From Crossaster papposus (Eukaryota; Echinodermata; Asteroidea; Velatida; Solasteridae): a stretch of DNA of 64,000 bases. The stretch is from assembly GCA_037893245.1 (NCBI GenBank), contig JBAIAA010000658.1, forward strand, positions 1 through 64,000, given 5' to 3'. Positions 53,426 through 64,000 of this stretch are shown here, piece after piece. The translations under genes and the position numbers were made by a program. Every line of letters begins with the position of its first letter. The stretch's first letter is position 1. The notes under the pieces were generated by a model. That model had not been told where the DNA came from. It saw only the letters and a program-made list of their open reading frames with translations, and ran no database searches.

Positions 53426-56400
53426 TTATCCTTGCTCATCCTCTACTCCTACACCTAACTCTACAATTAGGTTACTAGGCATGGTCTTAGGAACTTCATC
53501 TTGTTCCTCGGTCAAGGGTTCCTCCACTATCTTGGGCTGGTACCCCCACGTCTCAAAATTCTCGTCGGTGTATGGCTTCAGTCGGTCGCCGTGAACTACA
53601 ACCACCCTACTCCCAGGCTTCAGCTGAATCCGGTAGGTCACATCAGAGAGTCTGTTGACCACCAAGTATGGTCCTACCCATCGTAGTTCTAGCCTTCTTC
53701 CCTTCTTCCTCGCCCTCGTGCTTGTTCCTTTAGGCCTTCGCCGTGTACCCTGTGATCGTAATTTCGCTTCTGGTTTTTGGCACTCTGCTTCATGCACTCT
53801 CTGGCCCTGCCATGTGCCTCTTGCAGATTCTGCCGTAACCTCTGGGCAAAATCTGTCGCCGTTGCGTCCTCTACTGTAGGCCCCTTAACCAGCAAATCAA
53901 TTTGAAGCCTCGCCTCCCTTACAAACATCATCATGTTTGGAGCCTCGCCAGTGGACTCTTGGGGGGTGCACCGATAAGCAAAACATGCGTACGGTAAACA
54001 CTCGTCCCAGTCACGCTGTCTCCTCCTCGGATCAATCATCACACCAACCATGTTAATGGTTCCCAGGACCTTTACACATCCCGCCAAACACCGCCGACTT
54101 AAAGTTTGTCTCCTGATCGGACTGCAATTCCAAGGGAATGCCAAACCGACAGACAAACTCACTGACAAACTTGTTCGCTACCGTCTCTGCCTTAACATCA
54201 GGCAGAGCGTATGCCTCCATCCATTTGGAGCAGTAGTAACCAACTACCATGATCCAGACGTTGCCACTGTCACTCCGGGGGCCGGGGAGTGGCCCCGGCA
54301 AGTCCACAGCCACTCTATCCATGGGCTCGCCCACCAAATACTGTTGGATCGGGGAAACTCTCCTCTTCGCAGGAGATATCCTCTTCTCACACAGCTCGCA
54401 ACATCTGATGAATTTTTTATTTTGATTTCCGTCGGTCAGCAGTAGTTCATGAGCCTTTAGTTATTCATGATCAACCTATTCAGCAATTGTCTGAGTACAA
54501 GTATTTGGGTACTGTGATTGATAGTAAACTAGCATGGACGAACAACTGTAAAAGTGTTGCAGGAAAAGTAAATCAAAGATTATATTTCCTGAAGAAATTG
54601 AAGGAATTTTGTGTTGACATTAGGTTTTTAATTATCTTTTTTCAGTCCTTGATTCAGAGTATTCTTACTTGTTGTCTTGTTTGTAACTTTGGTAACTTGT
54701 CAAAAGAAAACACCAAGAAGTTAGAAAGACCCAGGAAGATTGCCCAACGTATAATTAATTCGAATCTTCCCTTTATTGTTTCCTTGTTTGAGCATCGGGT
54801 TTTGTTGAAAGTTAACACAATTATGCATGACTCCTCACACCCAGTGAATAATCATTTTAAATTCGCACTAGAAATTAATTTGTTCAAAATGCCATCCACC
54901 TTTTCAATACGTGTGTCAAGAGGTAATTGCTGATGCATATCTTAGGATTGTTTAATAGCTGGTTCATCATTAATTTGTTATACATGTCGTGTTTATCGTC
55001 TCTTTGTAGTGTTGTATATCAGTGTTCTGGTCGCGGGTCGCTGCAAGTCGGTCACGCATCATTCATTTTTGGTCGACTCGCGAGCTGTTGATGAACTTTG
55101 ACGAAGTGATTTGTGATTGATTTGTTAGTGACATGTGAGTGGCTCGGTTGCAGCTCTGGCATTGGATGCAGTGTATATTGTATTATGATCTGTTACTTGT
55201 TATGAATTTTGGTATTTTTTAGGAATGCCAGTGGAAGCTAAATTTCTATGCTTTGTATGGTCACTCGTCCGGCTACCATGCAGCTCCTGAAGTACGACCT
55301 CTCTAAATCTCCCAGGAAGTAGTAGTCGCAACCTCACCGACTTCCCATCGTCGGACTCCCAAGCACCTCCAACTGATCACAAGAGGACCAGAGGCTGACA
55401 CAGTCTCTAAACTGGGCCGACTGTGCCCGACTCCTTTGACCTAATCATCCAACCAATACTTCCGTCACCAAGTTGACCCTCTTTGACTGCATCCTTAGGC
55501 AAGTGTGGTTAAGCAAAAATGCCCCTCACCCTTGCCTCTGAGATCGGCACGTCAGAGTCAACCTCATGGCGACCATCGTCAACCTCGCTGGTCGTTGTCA
55601 CCTAGGCCTTATTTGCAGCCCCAACTGTCTCGGGCGCTTCATCAGCGTCAGCACGACCACACTGTTTGCAGGCCTTCTGGGACAACCCATCAGCATTTCC
55701 ATGCTTCCGTCCAGGTCTGTGTTGAATCGTCAAATCGTACTCGCTGATCACTTCCAACTACCTGGCAAGCTGACCCTCGGGATCCTTAAAATTAAGCAAC
55801 CACCTAAAAGCAGCATGATCGGTTTAGAGTATCACCTTCTGACTATACAGATACTGTCTGAACTTCCTGAGGTAGACAACTTCCGCCAGAAGTTCTCTCC
55901 AATTTCTCTGCCTTGTTGAGTTTACGGCTCGCAAAGTCGAGGACCTTCTCTTCCCCGTCATGGATCTGAGACAAAACTGTCCCAATCCCATCTCCACTAG
56001 CATCTGTATCTAAGATGTAGTCGCTATCAGGAACGGGGTATGCCAACACCGGTGCTGTCTGCAGCCTCTGCTTTAACCCAACAAATGCATGTTGGCAGGC
56101 ATCTGTCCACTGGAACTCACGCGACTTTTCAGTCAGCGCATGCAACGGTGAAGTCACCTCAACCTGGAGAAGACGACTCGTAGTCGTTCAATTCCTTCTT
56201 TCACAGTCTTGCCAAACACAATGACATCGTCCAGGTATATCAGCAGGATGTCCCACTGACGACCTGCCATCACCTTCTCCATCAACTTTTCAAAGGTATA
56301 GCAGGGGCGTTGCAAAGACCAAAGGGCATGCATCGCCACCTGTATAAACCGTTCCGCACTACAAAGGTTGACTTCTGGCTGGCATCCTCATCGAGGTCAA

Positions 56401-56464
56401 CCTGCCAATACCCAGACGCTAAATCGAGAGTGGAAAACCACTCTGCACCCACCCACCAGCGCAT
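53426..56464 (-). mobile_element. Ty3/gypsy retrotransposon fossil
   Basis: Minus-strand blocks in family order: reverse transcriptase (about 56464-56160, FSTLDLASGYWQV and YLDDVIVF), RNase H start (about 56157-55843, ILDTDASGDGIGTVLSQ), a linker, the integrase zinc region and core (about 54410-53690, DRVAVDLPGPLPGP and SKWMEAYALPD), and an integrase C-terminal block (about 53797-53426, VTYRIQLKPGSRVVVVHGDRLKPY). Gag, protease and LTRs are not seen. The element is broken in several places and old. A LINE is inserted in its linker. Confidence 0.88.
54412..55260 (+). pseudogene. CR1/Rex-type LINE 3' part inserted in the gypsy fossil
   Basis: The frame 54440-54933 contains HEPLVIHDQPIQQL, EYKYLGTVIDSKLAWTNNCKS, NQRLYFLKKL, LTCCLVCNFGNLSKENTKKL and FEHRVLLKVNTIMHDSSHPVNNHF, the C-terminal region of ORF2 in Rex/L2-like LINEs. 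The conserved terminal RYKNSF block is lost and reading ends at 54933. A ~320-bp 3'UTR follows. The upstream part is absent (5' truncation), and gypsy sequence lies on both sides. Confidence 0.85.
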
Positions 56465-56559
56465 ATAGTGTCTCGTCGATACGAGGGACAGCGAACATAA
56501 CTTCTGTCCAATTACACATGTTGCATGTGTACAACTTACAGCTACAATTATTGGTTAAT

Positions 56560-56975
56560 TATAGATACTTTTGGCCACATACAATTCTTGAGACATTGAA
56601 AGGAAAACATATTCATCAAAAATAAAAAAGGGCAGCCATTTTGAAAAGCAAGATGGCAGCCATTCATGGTTTTTTTTCCTGCAAATAAAAATTGTAAAGT
56701 TTCAACCTTTGACATGAACAATAGGGGGTTTACAGCCTCAAAGATTGATTTCATATGACATTTAAACGTTGATTTAGGCCAAAAAGAGGCTAAAAATTGC
56801 GGCCATTTTGAAATCTAAGATGGCCGCCCTCTGCCACACTTAACATTTTGCCAACATGGTTTTTCTTATTCCTGAGGGTCTGATTTAGGTATCTAGATAG
56901 GTGGCATGTTCTAATCATTCGGTGCCTACGGGACTTAATTTCGTGTCGTAAGCTCCCGGACTATTGTACTGTATA
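56560..56975. repeat. right arm of the diverged foldback, with two ~167-bp units
   Basis: Inverted partner of 52945-53240. The GCGGCCATTTTGAAATC...AAGATGGC words lie at about 56632 and 56800, 168 bases apart. Confidence 0.75.
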
Positions 56976-57054
56976 CAAATTATATATTTTTTGCATTGGC
57001 AGGCCTTTACACATTACAAAGTGGTTTTATCATTGCGCCAATTGCGCGCTCCTT

Positions 57055-58389
57055 CAGCTGATTTCACGAAACCTTGTTGCGTAAGCCCCCTTGCACCACA
57101 ATTTGTGCGCAAGCTGCCCCACTTTTGTTAGCTGCGCAACATTCTGCTTACAACAGTTTCACGAAAGTTTGACAGTGCTTAAGTCCGCGGCTTAAGCAAC
57201 AAATTATGGCGTAGCTTGCGCAGTCAATTTAGGTGCGTAAGATGTAGCGTATTGATTAAAATTGATATACATTTTATATACAAATTATAATTCACGTCGA
57301 CCCTGCCATTGTCCAACTTAATTAAGCTTGATAAAAGACACTTGCAGCTTTATGATTGAAGTAAAAGAATTTCTATTTTACCCAGGACATAATTTTTTAC
57401 GTTACTTGATTCCGCAGAAAGTCAGACAAAACTATTTTCAAAATGGCGAGCGGAGGTGATTCAACGACGATTTCATGAAAGAACACAAATATATGCAAAC
57501 AGTCGTCGTAAGCGTTGCGCATCTACGCAAAGTTTCTGGAAATGGTCTGTTAGAAAATATCGCAGCTAAGCAACTTTGTTGTTGCGCAGGGGGGGGGGGG
57601 GGGGGGGGCGGAGGGGGGGCCCTTCGAGGCTGTGATTGCGAAACGCTGTGGTACCGTCCATTCTCAAAATAGGGGGAACAATTTTCTCACTCGAAAAATA
57701 AAGAGTTTTTGGCATCCAATCTTAACATTTTGTCTTTTGTAGTTGTACAAGGTTGTTATTTACCTTAATGTTTATCATCCAATGACAAAAATTGTATTGA
57801 AAATGAAAAAAGCAGTCGAAAAAATTAAGCGTTGACGTACCGTTGATGCGCGTGGAGATTGTGCACAAATACTCAAACGACGTTAACAAATACCTCCCCT
57901 AAAAAGGGCAATAATAATCGATAAATTGTGAAAAATCGTGCTTTGACCCCACTCATTTTTTTCCATGGATACGTTAAAAAAGGATGTAGCAGTGATATAC
58001 TGAATTTAAAAAAAAATCTGCCTGTGACCCCCTTGCGTTTTATCGTGTTGTTTTCGAACGAAAATGGCAGAAAATGACATCGCCCCAAACAAAATCCGTG
58101 TAGATCGTGCCTGCGTACCTGGCTTTGCGGACGTTGTATGAATCACTAAATGCGGAGAGCGATACACGGAGCAAATCTGTACGTGTTTCAATGGTGCGCT
58201 TCGCGCGCGGTAGCGATCTATACGTATTTACTGTGTGAGATGTGTGGCTCATGAGCGTGGAAGAACGAATGAGATACATTTCAACGTTGGTGGCGCACTT
58301 TCTTGGGCCCCCCCTCCTGTTGTTGCGTAAGCCTTCTGCCACTTTTGAAAATGGTGCAAGCTACGCACCTTTTCGTGAAATCGGCTGCA
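57055..58389. mobile_element. ~1.3-kb TIR element with CAGCYGATTTCACGAAA ends
   Basis: The left end CAGCTGATTTCACGAAACC returns inverted at the right end. GCGTAAGC and CTTGCGC words recur near both ends in both orientations. The interior contains a G20 run but no transposase. The tip style resembles Harbinger-like MITEs; this is a guess. Confidence 0.7.
57589..57619. repeat. G-rich tract (G20 then CGGAGGGGGGG)
   Basis: It is capable of G-quadruplex formation on the plus strand. The run length may be an assembly estimate. Confidence 0.9.
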
Positions 58390-59460
58390 GTTCAGTTGTG
58401 CATACTGGGATGCTCCTAATTCAATATTTGAATTTATTTAATTAATTAATTACTCGCCGAACAGCAATTCTTGAGTAAATCAGGGCATGGTTCTTGGCTG
58501 CCTCGGTGAAATATCGTTAAAGATCGTGAACATGCCCTGACATTTTGGGACATTGCTGGGGTGAATCAGGAACACATTTTAATTTGTTTGTTTATTCTTC
58601 AACATTTATAACTATAGTTATAATTTCAAGTTTCGTAGATTTATTCTTAGTGTTAACAGTTTATAATCATGCCGAACCATTACGAATGTAACAAGAACTG
58701 TACGAATATCCTAAAAATAACGTATACAATTACTCCAAGATTTTGTTAAGAATAAATAAGTATAATATAAGAATTTTGCAATAATAAATCCAGATTTATC
58801 CAGATTTTTCTAAGAATTTATTACGAATAGCCAAGAATCAAGCAGAATATAATACGGATTTATCCATAATAGTCCAGAAGTAACCGAATAAACCAGAAAT
58901 GTTAAAGAATTGATGTGAAAATTTCATCTGCTTGGCAAACTAGAACTGACTGGCGATGACCTCTTAACTGGATCGTTGTATATACTTGGATCGTCTGGAT
59001 TCGGCGTCATTCTGATGATTCTTGCTTGTTAATACTGAAATCGACTTTGCTTTGGGTTGTTCGGGAATGTTCGCATTACATTCAGCTTATTGTTGTTATT
59101 ATTAAATTCATAATGAAATCTGCATAATCCTCAGTCATTCTGGATGATTTTGGAGTTATCCGCATATTATTCTTGATTCGGTTTTATTCCTCACTCAATC
59201 GCAATCATGCGGCTTGATTTGGTCTGATTTGGCTTCAAATTCATATCTATAGTTCTTGATTGTTTTGTTTCATTTTTAAATTATAATTCTTATACAAACA
59301 GCGAATCGGGGCTACTGTCTGTCCGCAGCGCACGCGTTATAATGAGGTCATATTTCAAACTTTATTTGCACGGCCTGCACGGCGCAAATCGGCCACGAGA
59401 GTTCGGCAGCTTTGTTTCTACGAACTACATGTACATGTTGCAAATGAAGCAGTGGTTCTC
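58390..59460. other. no gene supported
   Basis: AT-rich sequence. CAGGGCATG at about 58481 pairs with CATGCCCTG at about 58532. CCAGATTTATCCAG-like words recur near 58790-58870. Confidence 0.4.
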
Positions 59461-59462
59461 CA

Positions 59463-60300
59463 AGATGGCGCGGTAAGTGGAAAGCGAACGTTTTTCTGAA
59501 TCGAATGTTATAGGGTATGATTTTGGGAATTTTTTTGTCGTGTTTTGTTTCTGCGCCCTGACTGGACTAACAAATATTGTCAAAAATTATCCCTGCACAT
59601 CGATAAAGGAAGCAATGAGCTTTCGTTTGATATACATTTTAGCCTGTGGCGACATGTTTATTATGTATTTTGAGACTATATTCGTGCGCGCGATTTCAAC
59701 TTTTCGGCTTGTGCATACACAGAGCGTGTATTTCATTATGCACACAAGCACATGTAATTGTTTTGTTTTGTGTGGCTTTTTTATATGATAAAGTTAGGTT
59801 TCTGCCTGCATGTCATGCATAAAAATTACAAAAAAAAAATTCTTTCATGTAACGGCCTATGTTTTGTTCAAAATTAGAAAAAGTTGTTTAATAGTTACTG
59901 CTATAGTGCTAAATTTCATAGTTCCCTTTTCTGTTTTCCAATGTTTCTTATATTATAGGTCATGCCGTCCACCACCATGGCCATGCCGATCGCAGCCATC
60001 GCCAGCATGTCAAGAGCCTTTACAGAAGGCCAAAGCAGTAGCACTCGTCGCGGTACTACAATTTCTGGCCTTAGAAAGTTTCTGCTTCAGTATGACATCA
60101 TCATGATCAACTTCACAACTGTGCCTGACTTTGTAATGATTCATGTTGGGACAAATAAATTTAGAGTGGGATTTCCAAAGAAGTGTGGAGAATAGATTTA
60201 AATGTACTGGTGGATATATACAGCTTATGCTTTGTACATGTCTAGATTTAAATGTTTTTGTATTTAAGTGTTTTAAATAAAATACATACATGTATATGTC
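59463..60300 (+). other. possible two-exon gene or relic with SGNH-like block
   Basis: CCAAGATGGCGCGGTAAGTGG at about 59460-59479 contains an ATG in a YY1/initiator-like context directly followed by a consensus splice donor. TTATATTATAG before 59960 is a good acceptor. In the exon that follows, the 59962-60195 frame reads RRGTTISGLRKFLLQYD and PDFVMIHVGTNKF, which resembles blocks of SGNH hydrolases (GTN motif), though the catalytic Asp is Lys here. However, splicing the two sites enters another frame ending after about 50 codons. A poly(A) signal AATAAA lies at about 60277. I cannot decide between a small host gene and a transposon-derived relic. Confidence 0.35.
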
Positions 60301-63180
60301 AGTGTTGTGCAAACACAGTGCAGCTAAAACAGATCGAAACTGAGTCTGGTCGAGTCGGGTCAGTTTGTCAAATCATCTAGGACTTTATTAATGCCAAAAA
60401 CTATGCCAACAAGTTTTGAGCTACAATGTAAATTTGACACAAACAGCATAACTTTATGAATGCAGATTTTATTACTTCTAATGTCATTGATATAATTTAT
60501 GTGCATTAACATTTATATTAGCAAAATGTACATGTATGTCTTATTTGAAATAATTTGTTCTTGCAGTGTTAGAAGCGGGTATACATTGTAATTTAATATT
60601 TACAATAATTTAATGCCAAAAAACTATGCCAAAGACATCAAGCAAAGATGAAACAAATTTGATTTACTTTTATAATAAATCTCAATGCACGTTGAACATT
60701 ATGCCAAAGGTGATGGTAATTATCATATTCACTATTTTGTCATTATTTTAATTTGAATGTTGGCCATATTTTTGTTTATGTTTTGCTTAATTGCTAAACA
60801 TTTATTATCTTATTATACATTACCAATCCTATTTTGTGGCATTTCTTTAATCTGTATTTATGTACATGTACATGTAATTGCTGATGTAATTAAGTGTTCA
60901 GGGTTTAGTTTAACAATTGTATTCAAGCCATAGAACATCAACAGGGTATATGTAAGCGATAACATGCAAATTTTAAATAAAGAGTGCAGTTTCTTTTATA
61001 AACCAACCTCAAAATACAGATATAAATTGTAAAAGGTTTAATTTTTCAATGTTATTGTTATCAATAAATTTTTAACTACTTCATTTGTCGCTTGTTTTTT
61101 TTTTTATTTGGCTGTATACATTGTTTTATGCAGGCAATGACCTTTTTTAAAATCAGTCCACTGTTAAAAAGATTTTGATAAATACTGATTAGCAGATAAA
61201 TCCTTTTCGCTCGAGTTTACAATTAAAATGACGTCATTTTCGACCAATGAGGGCACAGGAAGACTGGACTGTCATGGCGGGATGTTCCGTTCGTTACTTT
61301 CTTGTGAACGTTAGGATTTTCGGCGCCCTGACTGGACTAAGTTAAAATCAACCCCAAATCAACAGTTTTTTTTATAAGAATATGAAATTATCTTTAACAT
61401 CAGTGTGAAATTGGGTTGTGGCCACCGCCAGAAGATGGGAAAATCTCGTCATTTTTTAAGGTCAATTTGTTGGTTTGGAGCTTTTTTACGTTATAAATTT
61501 CACCCTCTAAATGTCATACCGGTATACATTGTAATTTCCAATATGATTTGATAATATAACAGAATGTTTCCTTATCCAAAAGAAAATATACATAATATTA
61601 ACAGTCAGTGAATAAAACGGATGTTTCGGACCAAATTCCAGGCGTCGTCGCCAGCTCATTAAGTATTCAAAAACGAGGTCACGCACAAAGTGCCATGCAA
61701 AAAGCGCACATAAAATGAACGGCTTTTCAGTGCGCTGCGGACTGACTGGGCTAATTTCTCCTGATGCCTTAAATTTTTATTCGGGATAGAATCAGGGTAT
61801 TCAGGGCAATAACTCGGGAATGTGTGAACCTGACTTGATGCTGACTGATGTTTTAATCGGTGAGTTTTGGGGAGTTTGACTCCCCTTCGTCACACCTAAA
61901 AACGGTAACAAAATAACTGAAAAGGAACATTATTTCTGAAAGAACGACAGATAGAGGTCTCTATAATGTCGATATACATGTAGTTCTCGTAAAATACATT
62001 ATATAAACTATATGCCCAAAATACGTAAAGATTTGTGTGGGATGTCGTCACAATGTCGTGGGGGTCGTTAAGGTCGTAGCAAAATTGTACGGGTACCATA
62101 AGGGCATTGTGTTGGCATCTTGCCGGTGTAGTGGCTGTATCCCGCCTGGCCAATTCGTGACACGTTCTTGTTGTTTTGGCACGACATTCACCTTCAAATT
62201 TGTCAAAGTGGGAAGGGGGCTTAAACATGCGACTAAAGTCAAACACCTTTATAACAAGGTTCATTGGGTCTTTACAATTACCAAATAACAGGTACGTTAA
62301 CCTTGTATTATCAATACTTAGATCCTCATTGAGTAATAATCACCATCTTCAATTTACCGCCCAAAATTAAGCCTTGCTTTGACATTAAAAGCATAAATAT
62401 TAAGAAAGGCGTATGGGTGTAAGCATTCCGCTTACTTAGACTTTTGATATAAATCATGCTAAATTGTAATCTAATAAAATGAAGCTCTTTTGATTCGCAA
62501 TACATTCATATTCTATACTTCTTCAGATACATGTACAAACACGTGTACTTTTGTTTACAGTGCGCGTGCTTTCATATTCAAGGTAAATACAACATGTAGG
62601 ATTTTTTTTAAAGCCACCCCATAAAAAAATTTCATTAAGATGGTGTCAAATGTTTGCAAAGCATTGGTCTACAAGTTCAAACTGGTTTGCACCCAAAACA
62701 CATGTGACTGATAATGGCTGAAAATGCGTACTAATTAGAATCAGAAAACCCCTAAAATTGGTGTGGCTTGTTAATTTAAAAGTGATATTATGGTACATAA
62801 AACACAATTAATTATTTAAAAACATTGTGGATATTTTCTTAGATTAAACTCACCGTTAGAAAAAAAACCAAGTAATTGGTGTTCATGTTTGCGTGGATAT
62901 ATAGCGATTTTTACCTTTTGTCTCCTTCTTTTCTAAAAATAGCAACAGAAAATGACCAAACCCCCAAAAGAAATTTTAGAAACATAAATCTGTAAAATGG
63001 ACCACCAAGCATTCCAAAACTGTTTTCAGATCATTTCTAGGTCTTATAAAACACTTAACGACATAAGACCTTTATCAATAATAACACCAAGAAATTTAAA
63101 TGAACTTATTTGACTTATTTTTGAATTATTTGTATACGGTGAAGTTACTATTCCTATCCGTGTTTGAAAACGGCATAATT
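60301..63180. other. no gene supported; short direct repeat
   Basis: TTAATGCCAAAAA followed by CTATGCCAA occurs at about 60389 and 60611. GCGCCCTGACTGGACTAA occurs at 59552 and 61322. Minus-strand frame 61896-62264 has no recognised domain. Confidence 0.4.
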
Positions 63181-63459
63181 CTTCCAAATAGGCACTTTAG
63201 GAGACAAATTAGCGATAGTTTTGATTCACTTGGGAAACAGCTAGTGGCACTTAGGGAGACATTTCAGTGTCTCCCCAAGTGTCTAGCTACCCCACAAAAC
63301 GATATTTGGGAGTTATTTTTGCTCAGAGAAGACAGATTTGGGTCTAAATAGCATAAATATGAAATTTCGTGGAAAAAGCTCCAGGTAAAAACGGGTTAGG
63401 TTACAATAAAGATTGTGCACGACTCTATGGGATTGTCTCCCAAAGTGCCCATTTGGAGG
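63181..63459. mobile_element. ~280-bp MITE with GGCACTTTRGGAGACAA TIRs
   Basis: CTTCCAAATAGGCACTTTAG at the left returns inverted at 63433-63459. The CACTTNGGGAGACA word also occurs twice inside (about 63245-63285) as a smaller hairpin. The flanks CATAATT and TATAATA may contain a short duplication. Confidence 0.85.
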
Positions 63460-63519
63460 TATAATAAAACATGTTTTGTTTTTTTCATTATATGGAAAGC
63501 CGATTAAATTAAAACCAAG

Positions 63520-63930
63520 ACAATATTTAACATACATGCAGTTCTTTATTTATCGTATCGACTGACTCTTTTAAATTATAATTACAGTATAAGATATTGG
63601 TATCATCTGCAAATAGGATGAAAGAAAGTAAAATTGAAGAGTTACAAATATCGAAAGACCATGGAAAGGTCTAGGAACAACACAAAGCTATGATAAGATT
63701 TATTAAGACGTGAACTAATTTTATTAACAAGGTCGAATAGAGCCATTTGGGTCGAGTAATTCTCTCGAAATCCATACTGAGTTGGCTAAGATATCGTACT
63801 TCATTAAAAATGAATTAATACGATTTGCCACCAATTGTTCTAAGACTTTAAAAAGACATGGTACCAGTAGTATTGAAATAGGATGGTAATGACATGTATG
63901 TAAGTTGTGGATCACCGTTTTTAAATACAG
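63520..63930 (-). pseudogene. LINE reverse transcriptase fragment with internal deletion
   Basis: On the minus strand, HPISILLVPCLFKVLEQLVANRINSFLMKYDILANS (63915 down) is RT motif 1-2. After a frame change it continues GFRENYSTQMALFDLVNKISSRLN and FVLFLDLSMVF (motif A, with Lys changed to Met). Reading then passes, through a deletion of the region between motifs A and C, directly to FILFADDTNILYCNYNLKESV near 63590-63540. The FADD catalytic pair is intact, but motif B is gone. CR1/Jockey-like. Confidence 0.8.
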
Positions 63931-64000
63931 GAATTACTTTAGCGTACTAGATGTATTTATTTGTGTGGGTTTATCGATAGTGGGGCGGAATGAGTGAGAA

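Overview
This window looks like a gene-poor, transposon-rich stretch of nuclear DNA from an aquatic invertebrate. The evidence is the mix of elements: DIRS-type tyrosine recombinase, Penelope-like element, BEL/Pao and Ty3/gypsy remnants, CR1/L2-type LINEs, tRNA-SINEs, piggyBac, foldback and MITE-like DNA elements. It is also AT-rich and uses the words TACATGTA and TAGGCCTA often. I cannot name the species. No complete host gene could be confirmed; a possible short spliced gene lies at 59463-60300.

Layout. 1-4010: compact, virus-like cluster of four small minus-strand genes, including a convincing WW + PC4 (p15) protein, with ~130-bp repeats and a run of perfect hairpins. 4450-6480: successive minisatellites that abut a DIRS-type tyrosine recombinase (6510-7637) and its inverted repeats (to 8075). 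9070-11685: nested foldback elements and a 165-bp palindrome. 12655-17375: a ~167-bp repeat, a broken LINE, two SINEs and a broken piggyBac. 17755-27700: an inverted-repeat-bounded stretch holding a GATC-rich element, a ~5.2-kb DNA transposon encoding a large protein with an XPG/FEN-like nuclease and a CXC cysteine cluster, and a Penelope-like relic. 34400-38460: BEL/Pao fossil. 40468-41190: LINE tail. 42011-46585: TIR element with two subterminal satellite arrays and its own 164-bp palindrome, inserted into a repeat whose empty version survives at 50165-50260. 46690-50780: foldback elements carrying an 87-bp satellite and at least sixteen exact TGACGTCA sites. 50868-52063: second copy of a segment at 30610-31385. 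52945-56975: foldback arms enclosing a Ty3/gypsy fossil that is itself split by a LINE. 57055-64000: a TIR element, AT-rich DNA, a MITE and a LINE relic.

The genes do not form a shared pathway. Most of the window is nested selfish DNA. The most unusual parts are the small gene cluster at the left edge, the nuclease-bearing transposon at 19.5-24.7 kb, and the palindrome, foldback and satellite complex at 42-51 kb.
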